This document shows positions 52,725-64,000 of a stretch of DNA of 64,000 nucleotides, piece after piece; positions within the stretch are counted from its first letter, which is position 1, and the number at the start of each line of letters is the position of its first letter. The notes below the pieces were generated by a model. It saw only the letters and a list, made by a program, of their open reading frames with translations. It did no database searches and was not told the origin of the DNA. Location of the stretch: assembly GCA_003640385.1 (NCBI GenBank), contig RCAB01000121.1, positions 86,322 through 150,321 on the forward strand. The letters run 5' to 3'. The translations under genes were made by a program, and so were the position numbers. Source of the stretch: Setaria digitata. Lineage: Eukaryota > Nematoda > Chromadorea > Rhabditida > Setariidae.

Positions 52725-55700
52725 TCATCTATTCAAATCAAAAAATTGCACAATCTTCTTCATTATGAAAAAAGTTTGAAATATCGTGAATGATACAATC
52801 GAAATAATGAAAAGTAAGCAAAAACATAATGTATCATAAAATGTCAATAATTAATTCCATAAAAATTTGACACTGAGAACGAACGACATATTTGAAATAC
52901 TTTTTTTTTTTTTTGGTATCTAGTTAGTCCTAGGCCATTGGTATAATACAGATTGGCAATTTCATGGTTTTGGAGATCTTCATGACTGCGTATTAACACC
53001 CTGTAAAGAACATAAGGATGAAAGTGAAAATAAAAAAAAAAATTTTGATGTTGCTTAATTAAAACTTTTGCAACACTTTCAGTTTCTGAGTTCACTTTAT
53101 TCCATTTCAGGACAGGAGTTGCAAATCCAATTCAGTTAAAATGAAACTTGAATGTCAAATTATCAAACATATGAATCATCTCATTCTCAGAAATGATTTA
53201 GGGTTTATTGAAACCATCAAGCAGATCGGATGATGGGTCGGTGAAATGAATGTCACCATGGTGACCAAGGAACACAGCTAGGCAGTCGTCTAACTAAGAG
53301 CTGAAGCAAGTCTATTTCCCATAGCAAAAGAAGTAATGGGTGATTAGTTGTAATAATTAATGAGGTTTAATTAATAGTGTAGAAAGGTCTGTATAAAGAA
53401 AAAGAAGTTCAGACATAAAAAGAGGTAGGCGAAGTGGTGGAAAAAGACAAATAATCCAGTTAACCTGCTACTGGATCGTAATTTGCTGCCCGATTTAAAC
53501 TTACCTTTCTTCATCTAATGAGTGTCACCAACGATAGTCATCTCAGGCCTCTACATGAACTGTGGCAACATTGATACAGATTTGAATGACTTTAAAATGT
53601 TTCCGGAATTGCAGGAAAGACCGATAAGATAATGGCTAATTTTTATCTGAAATCTAGATGATGTCAAATATTAAATGCAGAAATATCAAATGTTGGAAAT
53701 TCCAAAACTTTATTCATAAAGTAAAAAATTTTAGTTTTCTGTCTTCTTCTTGGATACTTATAATGGAATAGAGTGAATTATACAAATGATCCACTGACTG
53801 GCAGTCTGATTTTGTCCCAAGATCCTCCTCAAGTACCATATCATAATCAAATAATCTACTTTACTAAACAACGGATCTAGTGTTATCATAAACTGTTATC
53901 ACTCTGAAGCTTTAGATTTAAAAATAATGAGTGATTCTATTTTTGGCATTGAAATCTTTTGGACTTATTGAAGCTACTTAGTATTAGTCATTGTTAATGT
54001 AGAGAGCTAAGTACGTTTTTTACTAAGATCACTGAGCAGGATCTAAGTTCAAGTTTTTCTTCTGTCACTTTCCAAAATATGCGACAAACAATGAGAATGC
54101 ATTTGTCTTCCTTATTCCCAAATTTTTATCCATCTATTTATTATAGTGTATCTTTTCACTTTCTTTTTCACCTATTTTTGGTACATTTCTGTTCTTATAA
54201 TTTTAAAAACAAAACTAAACTGAAATTTCTTTTACAGGTAGCTTTCAGCAATTATTTTTAAGTTTTTCGTCTTATCGGTAAAGCAGAAAGCTCAATTCCC
54301 TTAAGCTTAAATTGTAAATATATTATGTGCAAATAATTTTGATATTTTTCACCTTCTAAACTGGGTGTACATACGTGCTTTTACTGTAACTGAAGTCTTT
54401 GGTTAATAGCAAATCTTTAATATCATTAGGTAATTAAGTCTTCATGAGTCAGATGGAAGTGAGTTATGTTTGCATTACTTATTATCAGTAATTATCCACT
54501 TGTCTCAAGGTGTTTGATTTCACTTCATATTTCAAAATATTGTCTTTCATCCGTGACGACAGGCAAGGTTTATTTCACAGTAGCTGTTAATATATTTAGC
54601 CTAAAATTTTCCTCAGGTAAATCGATTCGATTTTTAGTATGCCATCTAACTTCTAAAAATGTTACTAATTTCATTAACTTTTTATAATTGTTTTTCGTTA
54701 CAAAGCCCCAATTATCCAGAGAAAAATGAAGGAAAGAAGGATAAGATTTTCAAAAAATACTAAAGCTTTCCATGAGGGAATGAAGATGAGATTAAGTGCT
54801 GTTATGCATTGCACGTAAAAAGTCAAAATATTTTAAAAACTTTTTTTTATTGTAAAGTTTTGCTTTTCTCATAAAAACCTTATTGCGAAATAAAACCTAG
54901 GTAAGGTAATTTTAATTTGCTAAGTTCTTAGCTATGAAAACCGCTCAAGCACGCATTCTCTCCGAATTGCAATTAAGGTAGTATAATCACTCAAATGGTG
55001 AGCAATTTTTATTTTTATATTTAGAATTGAATAAAACGGAAGCAGTCGGTATTTTTGGGCTAGGTCTTACATAGGTGGAACTTGGATTGAAGATCCTTTA
55101 TGGTTGTTATTTATTTCCCCAATCAAAAAAAAAAAAAAAAGAATATTCGAACAAAAATTTGTGGATTTAATCTCTAAGATTAGCAATTGATGGAAGCTAC
55201 TTAGAGCTACGTCAAAGTTAAAATTTCAACAAGACATTAGAATTTTTTTCAACCATCTATCAATTATTGATAATTCACTTAATTAATTTTCATCGCTTTT
55301 TTTCCAAAGTTGAACTTGAATTAATAGTGTTTCAAGTTTGTTTCAGTTCGATAACAATGGATTTTAAAGTGATTTACCACGATTTTTTTTTTTGAAAAAT
55401 CATTGATTTTCTTCTCTGTTTTCGCTCAAAGTAAAATGCTGAAGGCTTCAGATCACTTCAGATTCAAATTTACATCTATTTTTTTTCATCCCTGACCTCT
55501 CTTTTCATACAATACTTTTGCTTAAAAAGGAAAAAATGAAAAGATTCCATCTTTTGTTAGAGGAACATCGAGAAATAATAAGTAAAAAGTAAAGCAATAA
55601 AAAAAAAAAAACAAAATATTGAGCCATCGAACATCCTTTTAATTTTATGAACATTAAATGGAAATGGTAATTATCCGAATCCATTACAGAATTCAGACAA

Positions 55701-58613
55701 TTTGTCGAGAAAAATGTATTTTTAAAGCATTGTAATTTAAAAAATTTTTAATTGAAATTAATGATAAGAGAGAAAATGCAAAGGAATGATTTAGTCCACT
55801 TTTTTTTTTATATAAATTCTAAGCATTCCCGTGGGCCACTTCAACTTTCCGAATTTCATAGTAATGGAATGGAATAAATATAATCTGCAAGAAACTTGCA
55901 ATATCTGAATAAAATACAATGGGATATTTGCTTTTGTATATGTAAATTATCTTTAGACTAAAATGCTCCTTTTAAGCTTATAGCTTTTTGCAATGCAAAT
56001 GGTGCTTTGCCATCTTTTCCATTATTTTTGCTATATTATTTAAGGAATAAATTTGAAAGATTTTATGCACATTTTAATCTATCCATCTACAAGAATTGCA
56101 CTCTCTTCCTTCCTTTTAAAATGACTTCAAGCAATGATCGAATTTCATTTCTTTTGAATTTCAGAACATTTCTTACTTGAAAAGTCTATCATGGCATAGT
56201 TAAAAAAAAAAAAAAATCTATTTTACTGAAACCACAATGTTTTAAGTTCAGCAAATAATAAGTTAACTTCTGGAAAACTTTTTTCAGTAATTTCAAAGCT
56301 CTCTATTCTTTTCCAAGTTGATTAGTCTATTTGACACTTAAAGAAAGTTCTTTTCATATCCAATTTGACAACTAATAACTTTTAGTTAGTATAATTGACA
56401 TTTAGCTCTAAGCTACAATCATTTCTGTGTTTTAGGAAATAGATTGTAATGACTAGTAAGATTAAATGCTATGATAATTTCATATCAGTCCACTTAATCT
56501 ATTCGTGACAGTCAAAACAAAATTTCTTTTTGTGAGAGAGCAGTTCCTTATTATCAGAGCAATTCTAAGCTAGTCATCTAAATTTTAGATACTTTTCTGG
56601 GTGAGTGATATGCTAATCTAGCAATACAACAATTATGCAAAGTTGTAGCAGTTTTTCATGCTTCTTTCAAGTTCCAGAAAGCTAAGGAAATAATGTAAAA
56701 GCAATGAAAGCATTCATCCAAACATCCAGTCTATCTATTCTATCCACTGGCATTCAAGTGATTAGACAGTTGTCGGATTTTACTGGTCAATGATGGCAAA
56801 ATGCTTCGAGTAGTCCTAGAACGGACTAAATAGTTGTCTAGTTTAGTGCATTTTATTGCATTTTATTTCAAATAATAGTATTCACTATCAGTTTAGCAGT
56901 TGGAGAATTTCATTCAATTAAGTTAATTTGATAAATTAATAAAATAAATTTGCATTATCAAAAATATTACATTGTGCTATGATGTTCCAACATTAGCATT
57001 TTATAACTTTTGATAGCAGTGATTGAAAGAAAAGATTTCGATCTTTGCGAGCAGTTAAATTTATAAAATCTGCTAGAAACTATTAAGTTAAATATAAAAA
57101 TTGTGTTTGGCTGGCTGTTCATATCAATTCGCTATAACATTGTGCAAAAGAAACTAAATCTTATCGTCGAGTAAATTAGCTTTGTCTTGAAGCAAAGCAT
57201 ATGATTGGGGTAATTCTTTCTTCTTTTTTTTCGTCTATTCAAATTCGTTCGCTCAGATTTATTTTCAATTTAATTCTCATTGATTCGCTATCCAAAAAGT
57301 TTTTGCATTTTGCAACGATCCATTTGTTGAAAAGTGTTGAACAAAATGAGAGTAACTTTTTTTGGACTTATTTTTCCCACTAATATGAAATGTAAATTAG
57401 AAGCAATCGTTAACGATTTCCTTGCTAATGACAGTTATGTTAGTTAGATCAGAATTCATCTCTCTCTTCACTTATTTTAGTCACTTTTTGGCGTCATCTG
57501 TTTCAAGAAAGTTCAATATTTAGGAAGCACAATTGATTGCTGATAGCAATTCCCAGATGAACAAGTGCTTCATCCTTCCAACAACAAATAGCAAAAAATG
57601 TAAGTTAGATATAAGCCTAGGTAGAAAGAAAGGGAATGAAGTGCTAGTTATTTAAGTACAGAAAGGAGACTGAAAGCTTGTTTACTTTTGACAAACTGAT
57701 TATGCTACTAGATTAGTTCGCATTAAATTTATATTTTGTTGATTTCAAAGTTAACTGTCTTATTACCGAAGCATAAAATATTCATAGACATGAATCGTGT
57801 TATTCATTAATTAACTTAACAGCTATAAACTTTCTTTAAGATAATTTACTGAAGAAATTAACAATCTGAGATGAGTGAAGGTAGATAATTACTTCATCTT
57901 TTCGCTTTACAGTAGAATAAGTTAATTCTTGTACCAGACAGTTAGAAAATTTGCCGTATCATTTTGAAGACTTCTGCGGTCGTCCTGACTGATGGCTTAT
58001 CATATCATTACTATAGATTATCATATTCCAATGTAAACTTCATCAAAACGAAACAAGAAATGGAATAGAAACTGGGATGTTGAAAGATAATCGAAGAAAG
58101 ATTTAATCCGTTCGTTCCTGGAAAAAAATTAACACTTCATTCATCACTTTCTCTGACGAACTCATTTTAACTTTTATTCTAATGATTGATTATGGTACTC
58201 AATTCTACTGGATAAGTCTAAGCCTTCCTTAACTGTTAAATTCGAGTAGCTATGGATGTACTTAGGAAGCACTGGAGCTTTCAAACAAACTAAAGGTTTC
58301 TGTTTAATTCTCTCACTGTTCGATGCAACTGTACAATAAAATGTTTCTCTTCAATTCTTGAAGTATTTCAGATTCTGTTAATTTGATCTTGCAGAAAATT
58401 CTGTTTTTGTAATACTGTTTGTAATCCTTCTTATCTTCGACCTTCTAAAAATTAAAGAAACTATCTAGATCTTAAATGTATATTTCCTAATTAAACCTTT
58501 TGAAATGTTTTCCATTCACTGTGGTAGATATAACGGTCAAAGTGCGACAGATTTTCTTTCTAGCTAGATCTGAATTGTTCACCTGCGTTTTATATCCAGA
58601 CTTTAAGTGTTAT
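52725..58613. other. Long gene-poor region upstream of B9D1 and the EGF gene
   Basis: About 5.9 kb, AT-rich with many A/T runs. It includes the X-box at 53252-53265. The missing signal-peptide exon(s) of the EGF-like gene starting near 58846 should lie here, but I could not identify them. Hydrophobic frames at 54079-54261 and 54466-54687 lack splice support. Confidence 0.5.
53252..53265. promoter_or_regulatory. Perfect palindromic X-box (RFX/DAF-19 site)
   Basis: GTCACCATGGTGAC is a perfect 14-bp palindrome matching the X-box RYYNYY-AT-RRNRAC on both strands. It lies about 530 bp upstream of the B9D1 start codon. B9D1 orthologues in C. elegans are known DAF-19 targets, so the placement makes sense, though the distance is longer than usual. 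Confidence 0.6.
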
Positions 58614-58853
58614 CAGCCTAAAGAAGTAGGCTTTTTGCTGCTATCTTAAAGAGCATTAATTAAAGATGAAAAAACTTAAATTATATAATTAGGCAGAATT
58701 AATGATAAAAAGTGTTGATAGCAAATGACCTTNTTCAGCCTAAAGAAGTGGGCTTTTTGCTGCTATCTTAAAGAGCATTAATTAAAGATGAAAAAACTTA
58801 ATTATATAATTAGGCAGAATTAATGATAAAAAGTGTTGATAGCAAATGACCTT
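58614..58853. repeat. About 118-nt duplication around a single N (assembly overlap)
   Basis: The segment beginning CAGCCTAAAGAAGTRGGCTT and ending GCAAATGACCTT is present at about 58614-58732 and 58735-58853. The copies differ by one substitution (A/G) and one single-base indel. The N is at 58733. The right copy contains the first recognised bases of the EGF gene. Confidence 0.88.
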
Positions 58854-61249
58854 GCATGGCACAAGTGTTCCAGAATCGGCAATTTGGCAAATACTGCTTG
58901 ATGGCGTATCCTCACGAGTTGTATATGGTAAGCTGATTTGATCGAATTGGGCTATTTTTTTACTGATCTTACAATTAGAAATGATTTATTTAAAATCTTA
59001 ATTTTAATAAGTTATGAAGAACTAATTAAGACTTTCTTGAGTTTTTGCCGCTTTTTTGCTAATTTAAATTTAAATTTGCACTAATTTAGTGGTCAGTTAA
59101 AGAAAATGCTAGTAGATGAATTGGAAAATATCGTTTATGATCTAAAATAATCATTATGAGTTTTAATAAGAAACCGGCATAATTTGTTTTTGAATTAAGT
59201 AATTTGATCTTTAAATTTTTTTACAAGAATTACTTTAATTGCTTCATTTTAAGTACCGTTATACCTGTAAGAGATATAAAAGTCGGAATAAATGGGAAGA
59301 ACAAACAACGACAAAACAATAATAATAAATTGGATTAAAAGAAAAAATGAAAAATATTAAATTCATAAATAATGCAGAGCAAATTCAAAATGTTCTCCGA
59401 ACTAAATTTTCGCAACATTCATTTAAGCATTTACATTATATTGAAACCAAATTGTAATTTCAGTTTAAGATCAGTAAGCTTGATTTCTTTTAATAATTCA
59501 TTAGGTGTTCAATGAAGAATGTGCTCGAAAATGTAGAAATGATTCTTTCTTTTAATTAAGTTAGCCATTTTCTTTATATCTCATTTCAGTAAAAGTTGTA
59601 AGGCTTGAATATAAAGTTCAAAAAAAAAAATATCACAAGCTTGGCTTTAAGATATATCAGTGAAAGTTTAGCATTTAAAAAAAAGAAAAAAAAAAAAAAT
59701 GCGCTATCTCAAGTGTCACTATGCTTTAGCTATCAAGTTTAGAAGCTCTTCCATCAATGATGTTTAAAAGAAAAAATTCAAAAATTAGATAGATTCCAGG
59801 CTTATATTTCAATATTGTAAGTAAAATAATAGTGCTTCTACGCAACTTCTTCAAACACTAAAATATAAAATTAAAACTATAATGAAAGCAATCAAAAATA
59901 AATTCCTTCCTAAAAATCTTTTTCCTTTCTTTCTTTTCTTTTTTTTTGTTAAAATTTTACGTTAATTTTTGATCATTTATTTGTAAAATTAGCCCCTGTT
60001 TTTGCAAATTTCCTGCACTTAGCATTCATTGTCCAGGTAATGTCTAGGATAATACGATCATTGTGCCTATATATGCTTAATTTGAACAGTCCTGTTTGAT
60101 TTGATTTCACTTGAAATTATTTTTTCTTTCGATTTGAAAATCGCTTTCAATTTCAATTTGAAATTGCAGAAGGAAATGCATGTGACTCGTATCCATGCTG
60201 GAATGACGCCCTATGCTTACCTGTGAATACAACCACCGCCACTTACAAATGCATTTGTCGAGAGGAATTTGCTGGTTTTCATTGTCAATACAAGGTGCTT
60301 GTTACCTATACCTTTACAAATGATGCATTTTAGCAGGTTGAAATCTTTTTAGCATTTTAAAATTAAAATGACATTAATTTTGGGAATTTGTAGATATCCG
60401 ACTATTGCGCTCATATCAAATGCGCAAGTAAAACAACATGTACTGTACATGATGGTACTGCAACTTGCATTGCGAATGATTTAATTGGTAATTTTTTTTT
60501 AATGATGATATAAAATATCATTAAGCAATAGTTGATCACTATATTTCATCGATGCAAGATATGGAATGACTAGAAAAAAGTCATACTTAAAATGTATCCA
60601 TAAGTTACTACTATTTTCTTTCATGTGTTTATCCATCATGCAGTGAGCTGATCTGTCTCAATAATGGTTACTGCAAGCAGATATCACCAAGACAGTTTCG
60701 TTGTGCATGTACCAGTGGTTATCGAGGAGCTTATTGTCACTGTAAATTTATCCGAGATTTTAAATCTTCCTAGTGGATGATAAGTATCACTTATAGTTTC
60801 ATTTATTCAATTAGGTTACCATGTATACAAAGAGCTATTCGAAATTGCAGTGGAGCTTGATGCATCGTTGATAGCATCCGGAATGACTTCCGGAACTGTT
60901 CTTCTACTGCTCAGCATTTTGTTCTTAATATGTCTTTCCATCATGATGATTTGTATGAGCACAAGCGCTGGTTGCTACCTGAATTTACCTGGCGAAACGC
61001 GATATATTAGATGGGAAAGCACATTTGATAGCGATGATACACCCATAACTGATCCCGGAGGCACTGATTCTCTACCAACGCAGTGCATTAATTTGTAAGT
61101 TACCTTTAAAAAATAATTAAAAAATATTCATTTGGCGCAAAATCTTTGCAATTTTTGAAAAAAGAAGTAGCAATAATTTCAGGGTTACCTTCAAGAATTC
61201 ATCGACAAAAGAGAATGAAATCGACTACAGAAGATCGGCGAGTATATAA
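58846..61249 (+). CDS. EGF-repeat single-pass membrane protein (5' end and one junction uncertain)
   Basis: Exons: 58846-58927, 60170-60294, 60394-60487, 60644-60741, 60815-61094, 61183-61249. Exon 2 encodes a six-Cys EGF domain (CDSYPCWNDALC ... YKCICREEFAGFHCQ). Exon 3 carries four further Cys (YCAHIKC, TTC, TATC). Exon 4 encodes EGF Cys ICLNNGYC ... FRCACTSGYRGAYCHC. Exon 5 holds a TM helix (SGTVLLLLSILFLICLSIMM) followed by a cytosolic tail with FDSDDTPITDPGGTDS. Exon 6 ends YRRSASI. This order implies a type I receptor or adhesion protein. Exon 3 ends in phase 1 while exon 4 starts in phase 2, so a small exon is missing or a base is lost. The ATG at 58846 lacks a signal peptide, so the true start is probably upstream. 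Confidence 0.72.
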
Positions 61250-61270
61250 ATTGAAGAACTTTGGTGGGAG

Positions 61271-61276
61271 AATAAA
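61271..61276 (+). terminator. Polyadenylation signal of the EGF gene
   Basis: AATAAA begins 22 nt after the stop codon at 61249, which supports the end of this gene model. Confidence 0.6.
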
Positions 61277-62589
61277 TGGAAAAAAAATTTTTTTTCCTTT
61301 AGTTACATTTTAGTAAGAGCTTGTTTCATAGCGTTTTGTAAAATTTATTGATACCAAAATTCATTTAATTTTCTCTTTAAATTTTATCATGGAAGGAATA
61401 AAATTCAATTTCATACTGATTTTTGATAATTTTTATTGTGTAAAACAGTTTATAATTTTAATATATGAAATGGAAAGGAACAAATATAAATGATGCGATC
61501 TCTTGAGTTAACAACAGATTCGAAAAGGGAACCACAACCTATTGTAGATATTCGACCGGAAAAGATTTAGGAGTTATATCAAGCATTTCTCACCATTTTT
61601 TTTTCTCTCTAAAAATTTCCAAAATTTGCAGACTTGAAAGAAACGATACTGCATTCAACAGTGAACATTTCAGTAAAACTTTAACTTATAATCAAAATAA
61701 TTTTAATGAAATTCGCTGTTGGTCATTAGTTTTTTTAAAGAGAAAGAAGACTAATGAAAGTGTGGAAAAAGAAACAGGAAAGAATATTAGAAAACAGGGA
61801 AGATTTTAAAAGAAAGAAAAGGCGAGTTAAATTAAATGGAATGAAATATTTTCGTCAACAAAAGCAATAAAGCCTAACGTTGTACGTAGATTTGCTCCTA
61901 TTCTGAACTTTCTCACCTAAATTTATTTCTATACTTTATGTGCATAATCAGCCTTTTATCAGTTTACTTTATCAGTTTTATCTCAAAAGCTGGCATTCAT
62001 CTTCATTCGGATGCGATTTTGATTTTCCTGGAATAAGACAATGCTGTTTTTAGTAATTAACAAATACGAAAAGTTAATGAATGCACTGAAGGTCATTGAA
62101 GTTGGAGGTGAAAATTGCTGGATATATCCAACTAGATCATTTGCAGCATTCTCCAGTTCTCTTCCTCCTTACTGAAGTACTAATCAAGTTTAATATTCTG
62201 TTCTCTGATTCTATTAAATCTCTGTAAAACTAGACAAGACAAGCGAATCTCTATAGAACTGCAGTAGCTAAAGTGAGGTCAAGTGTCATCTGAAAAGTTC
62301 ATATGTTGGAAGTGCATGAACTGGTACTACAGTTCGAATTAGCGAGAAGCAGCATAACCTCATCACAGTGTGACTGACTCATTTCATAGTGTGCAGCACG
62401 AACTTGCCAGAAGAAAGTAGTTCTTTCTAGCTTGAGAAAAAGGGTCAGGAAGATAGATCAATTTTGTGGTTGCAAAAGCTGCTACAGCTGCTGCTTCTAA
62501 AAAGTGCTGTAAAGTGTTATGTTTGCCAGAGCTCGAGGGCATTCTTGAAGTTAGAAGCTAAAATCTAACAGAAGTTGAGAGAGATAACG
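61277..62589. other. Intergenic / promoter of the acidic-protein gene
   Basis: AT-rich at first, with GC rising toward 62590 (around 62250-62580), consistent with a promoter and 5' UTR. No gene recognised. Confidence 0.5.
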
Positions 62590-64000
62590 ATGGCTGAAAA
62601 CGACAGCGAAGAGGTTTGCGCTTTTTCATTGATTTTATTTTACTTAAGTTGAAACTTTCAATTATTAAATTATGCCACAATCATCCTAATCACTCAATGA
62701 GCTCCAAATTTACAATTCTAAACCAAACATTGGAAAGTTTGTTTTCCACCTGAAGTCAAAAATGAAATGAAAGGAATAGGAAGGACTAAGTTAGACGATA
62801 TTTTCATAGAACCTGATTCTGATTCTAACTCTTCCTGAAACAAAATTAAAGCCACATTGAGGTAAACAGAGTAATCCACTTCCGGATTTGAATATTTACA
62901 TAGATACATTTGCAATAGGTTGCATTTTTGAACTTTCCAGATAGAATTATCAGATGTGGACTTTGAGGATGAGGAAGAAGAAATGGAATGCGAACTTGTT
63001 TCTGAACCGGAACAGCAATCAAACAACAAGCTAAATGATAAATCACCAAACTTTCTGAAACCACCTGGAACTGGTCGATCAATTCCAGAAGCTATCCCAG
63101 ATGCTGATATTGCCGCAGAATCTGGTAGTGAGGTACATCCTCTACCGCAGTTAACATCTATTTTTATTTCAGTTCTAATATAGAATTAATTCTACTTTAG
63201 TATAACTCAGTAGTCTCACATATCAACAAGCTCTTTTACANGAAATCTAATTCTACTTTAGTATAACTCAGTAGTCTCACATATCAACAAGCTCTTTTAC
63301 AAATTTTTCTCCATCAGTCTTGACTAATGTTGGATTCTTACAACATAGAGAAATAATGTTCTTCGTAACGAGTCTCCCTGCTTTGCCTTCACAACTTGCA
63401 AATTGCCACCTGAAATATCACTCAAACATAATCTCATTGATTACTTTTGATCGGAGCAGTCGAAGAGTTTTGCAAATGTGAAAATGTAAGGTGTCTGTCT
63501 TCGGAAGCGTTCAAAAATTTTAGAGAAAAAGAAAATTGCTTCTACGTTTAGCATGAAAACAAAGAACTGATTTAAAACATTGCTTCATGAAGCTTTTGCT
63601 ATCAGTAAGTGTCACAACACGGGTACATTGAACGAACAAAGAAAACTTCTTCTTTATTTATTTTCAAAGATTTTATGCTATTTAGGAGACAGTGCCAGAC
63701 ACCGATTTTGAAGATGAGGATGAACTGGAGCCTGAGGAAGTTGTGTATCCCGACAAATCTCCGAAACCGAAACACGATATTCAGTTCAAAGAGCCAAAAG
63801 GACAAGAAGCTGAACCCACAAAAACTTCTGAGGATAAAAGAACAGTTACACCAGAAACGGAAGGCAGCCCAGAACCAGAGACGGGTGTAACGCTTCCGCT
63901 GTTAAAACCGAAATCAAAACCAAAGGCCGGAATAAAAAGAACGGATGCCAAACCACAAGAGGAACCGGATGACGAAGAATATGAACCTGAACTAGTTTCG
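62590..64000 (+). CDS. Acidic Glu/Pro-rich protein, 5' part (unrecognised)
   Basis: Exons 62590-62613, 62941-63132 and 63686 to beyond the window end, all phase 0; 177 residues seen. The start is MAENDSEE. Exon 2 begins IELSDVDFEDEEEEMECELV; exon 3 begins ETVPDTDFEDEDELEPEEVV and continues with Lys/Pro/Glu-rich sequence (KSPKPKHD, KPKSKPKAGIKR) to EEPDDEEYEPELVS. The D-x-DFEDE-x-E motif heads both exons, so the region is built from loose acidic repeats and is surely disordered. There is no TM segment and no catalytic motif. It could be the N-terminus of a large muscle or cytoskeletal protein or a nuclear acidic protein, but I cannot choose. The intron at 63133-63685 contains an assembly duplication around the N at 63241. 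Confidence 0.7.
63183..63301. repeat. About 55-nt duplication around a single N (assembly overlap)
   Basis: TAATTCTACTTTAGTATAAC and the following bases to CTCTTTTACA occur on both sides of the N at 63241. Intronic, same signature as the other N joins. Confidence 0.85.

Overview
This window looks like nuclear DNA of a nematode, possibly a spirurid or filarial-type one. It is AT-rich, its genes are split into many small exons by short introns, and splice acceptors often lie just upstream of start codons, as expected for spliced-leader trans-splicing. It carries a Major Sperm Protein (MSP)-domain gene and a MIG-2-like Rac. I cannot name the species from sequence alone. Five isolated single N bases each join two near-identical flanking segments, which marks a draft assembly with unmerged overlaps.

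Layout. 0-10 kb: 3' part of a METTL13-like methyltransferase (+), a complete gamma-syntrophin (stn-2-like, -) and an MSP-domain protein (-). 12-16 kb: IFT22/RABL5 (+) and a RAB-37/RAB-26-type GTPase (-). 16-31 kb: a gene-poor, AT-rich stretch whose only gene I could assemble is a three-exon, 94-residue secreted Cys-rich protein (-, 22982-23840). 31-40 kb: the PP2A catalytic subunit (let-92-like, +) with a GC-AG intron, a possible single-exon ORF (-), a Rac/MIG-2-like GTPase (-) and an unrecognised three-exon gene (+). 40-47 kb: a 17-exon, 863-residue Ser/Pro-rich protein whose N-terminus resembles the BOD1/Shg1 domain (-). 48-53 kb: ribosomal protein L19 (+) and the transition-zone protein B9D1 (mksr-1-like, -). 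53-58.8 kb: gene-poor. 58.8-64 kb: an EGF-repeat single-pass membrane protein (+) and the 5' part of an acidic, Glu/Pro-rich protein (+) that runs off the window.

The genes are mostly unrelated housekeeping and signalling genes. No polycistronic operon is clear. Two are ciliary (IFT22 in intraflagellar transport, B9D1 in the transition-zone MKS module), and both have RFX X-box-like sequences upstream: a perfect 14-bp palindrome 5' of B9D1 and a near-consensus site just 5' of IFT22. Gene models were assembled by hand from reading frame, splice-site phase and family resemblance. All multi-exon models except the EGF gene keep phase throughout.
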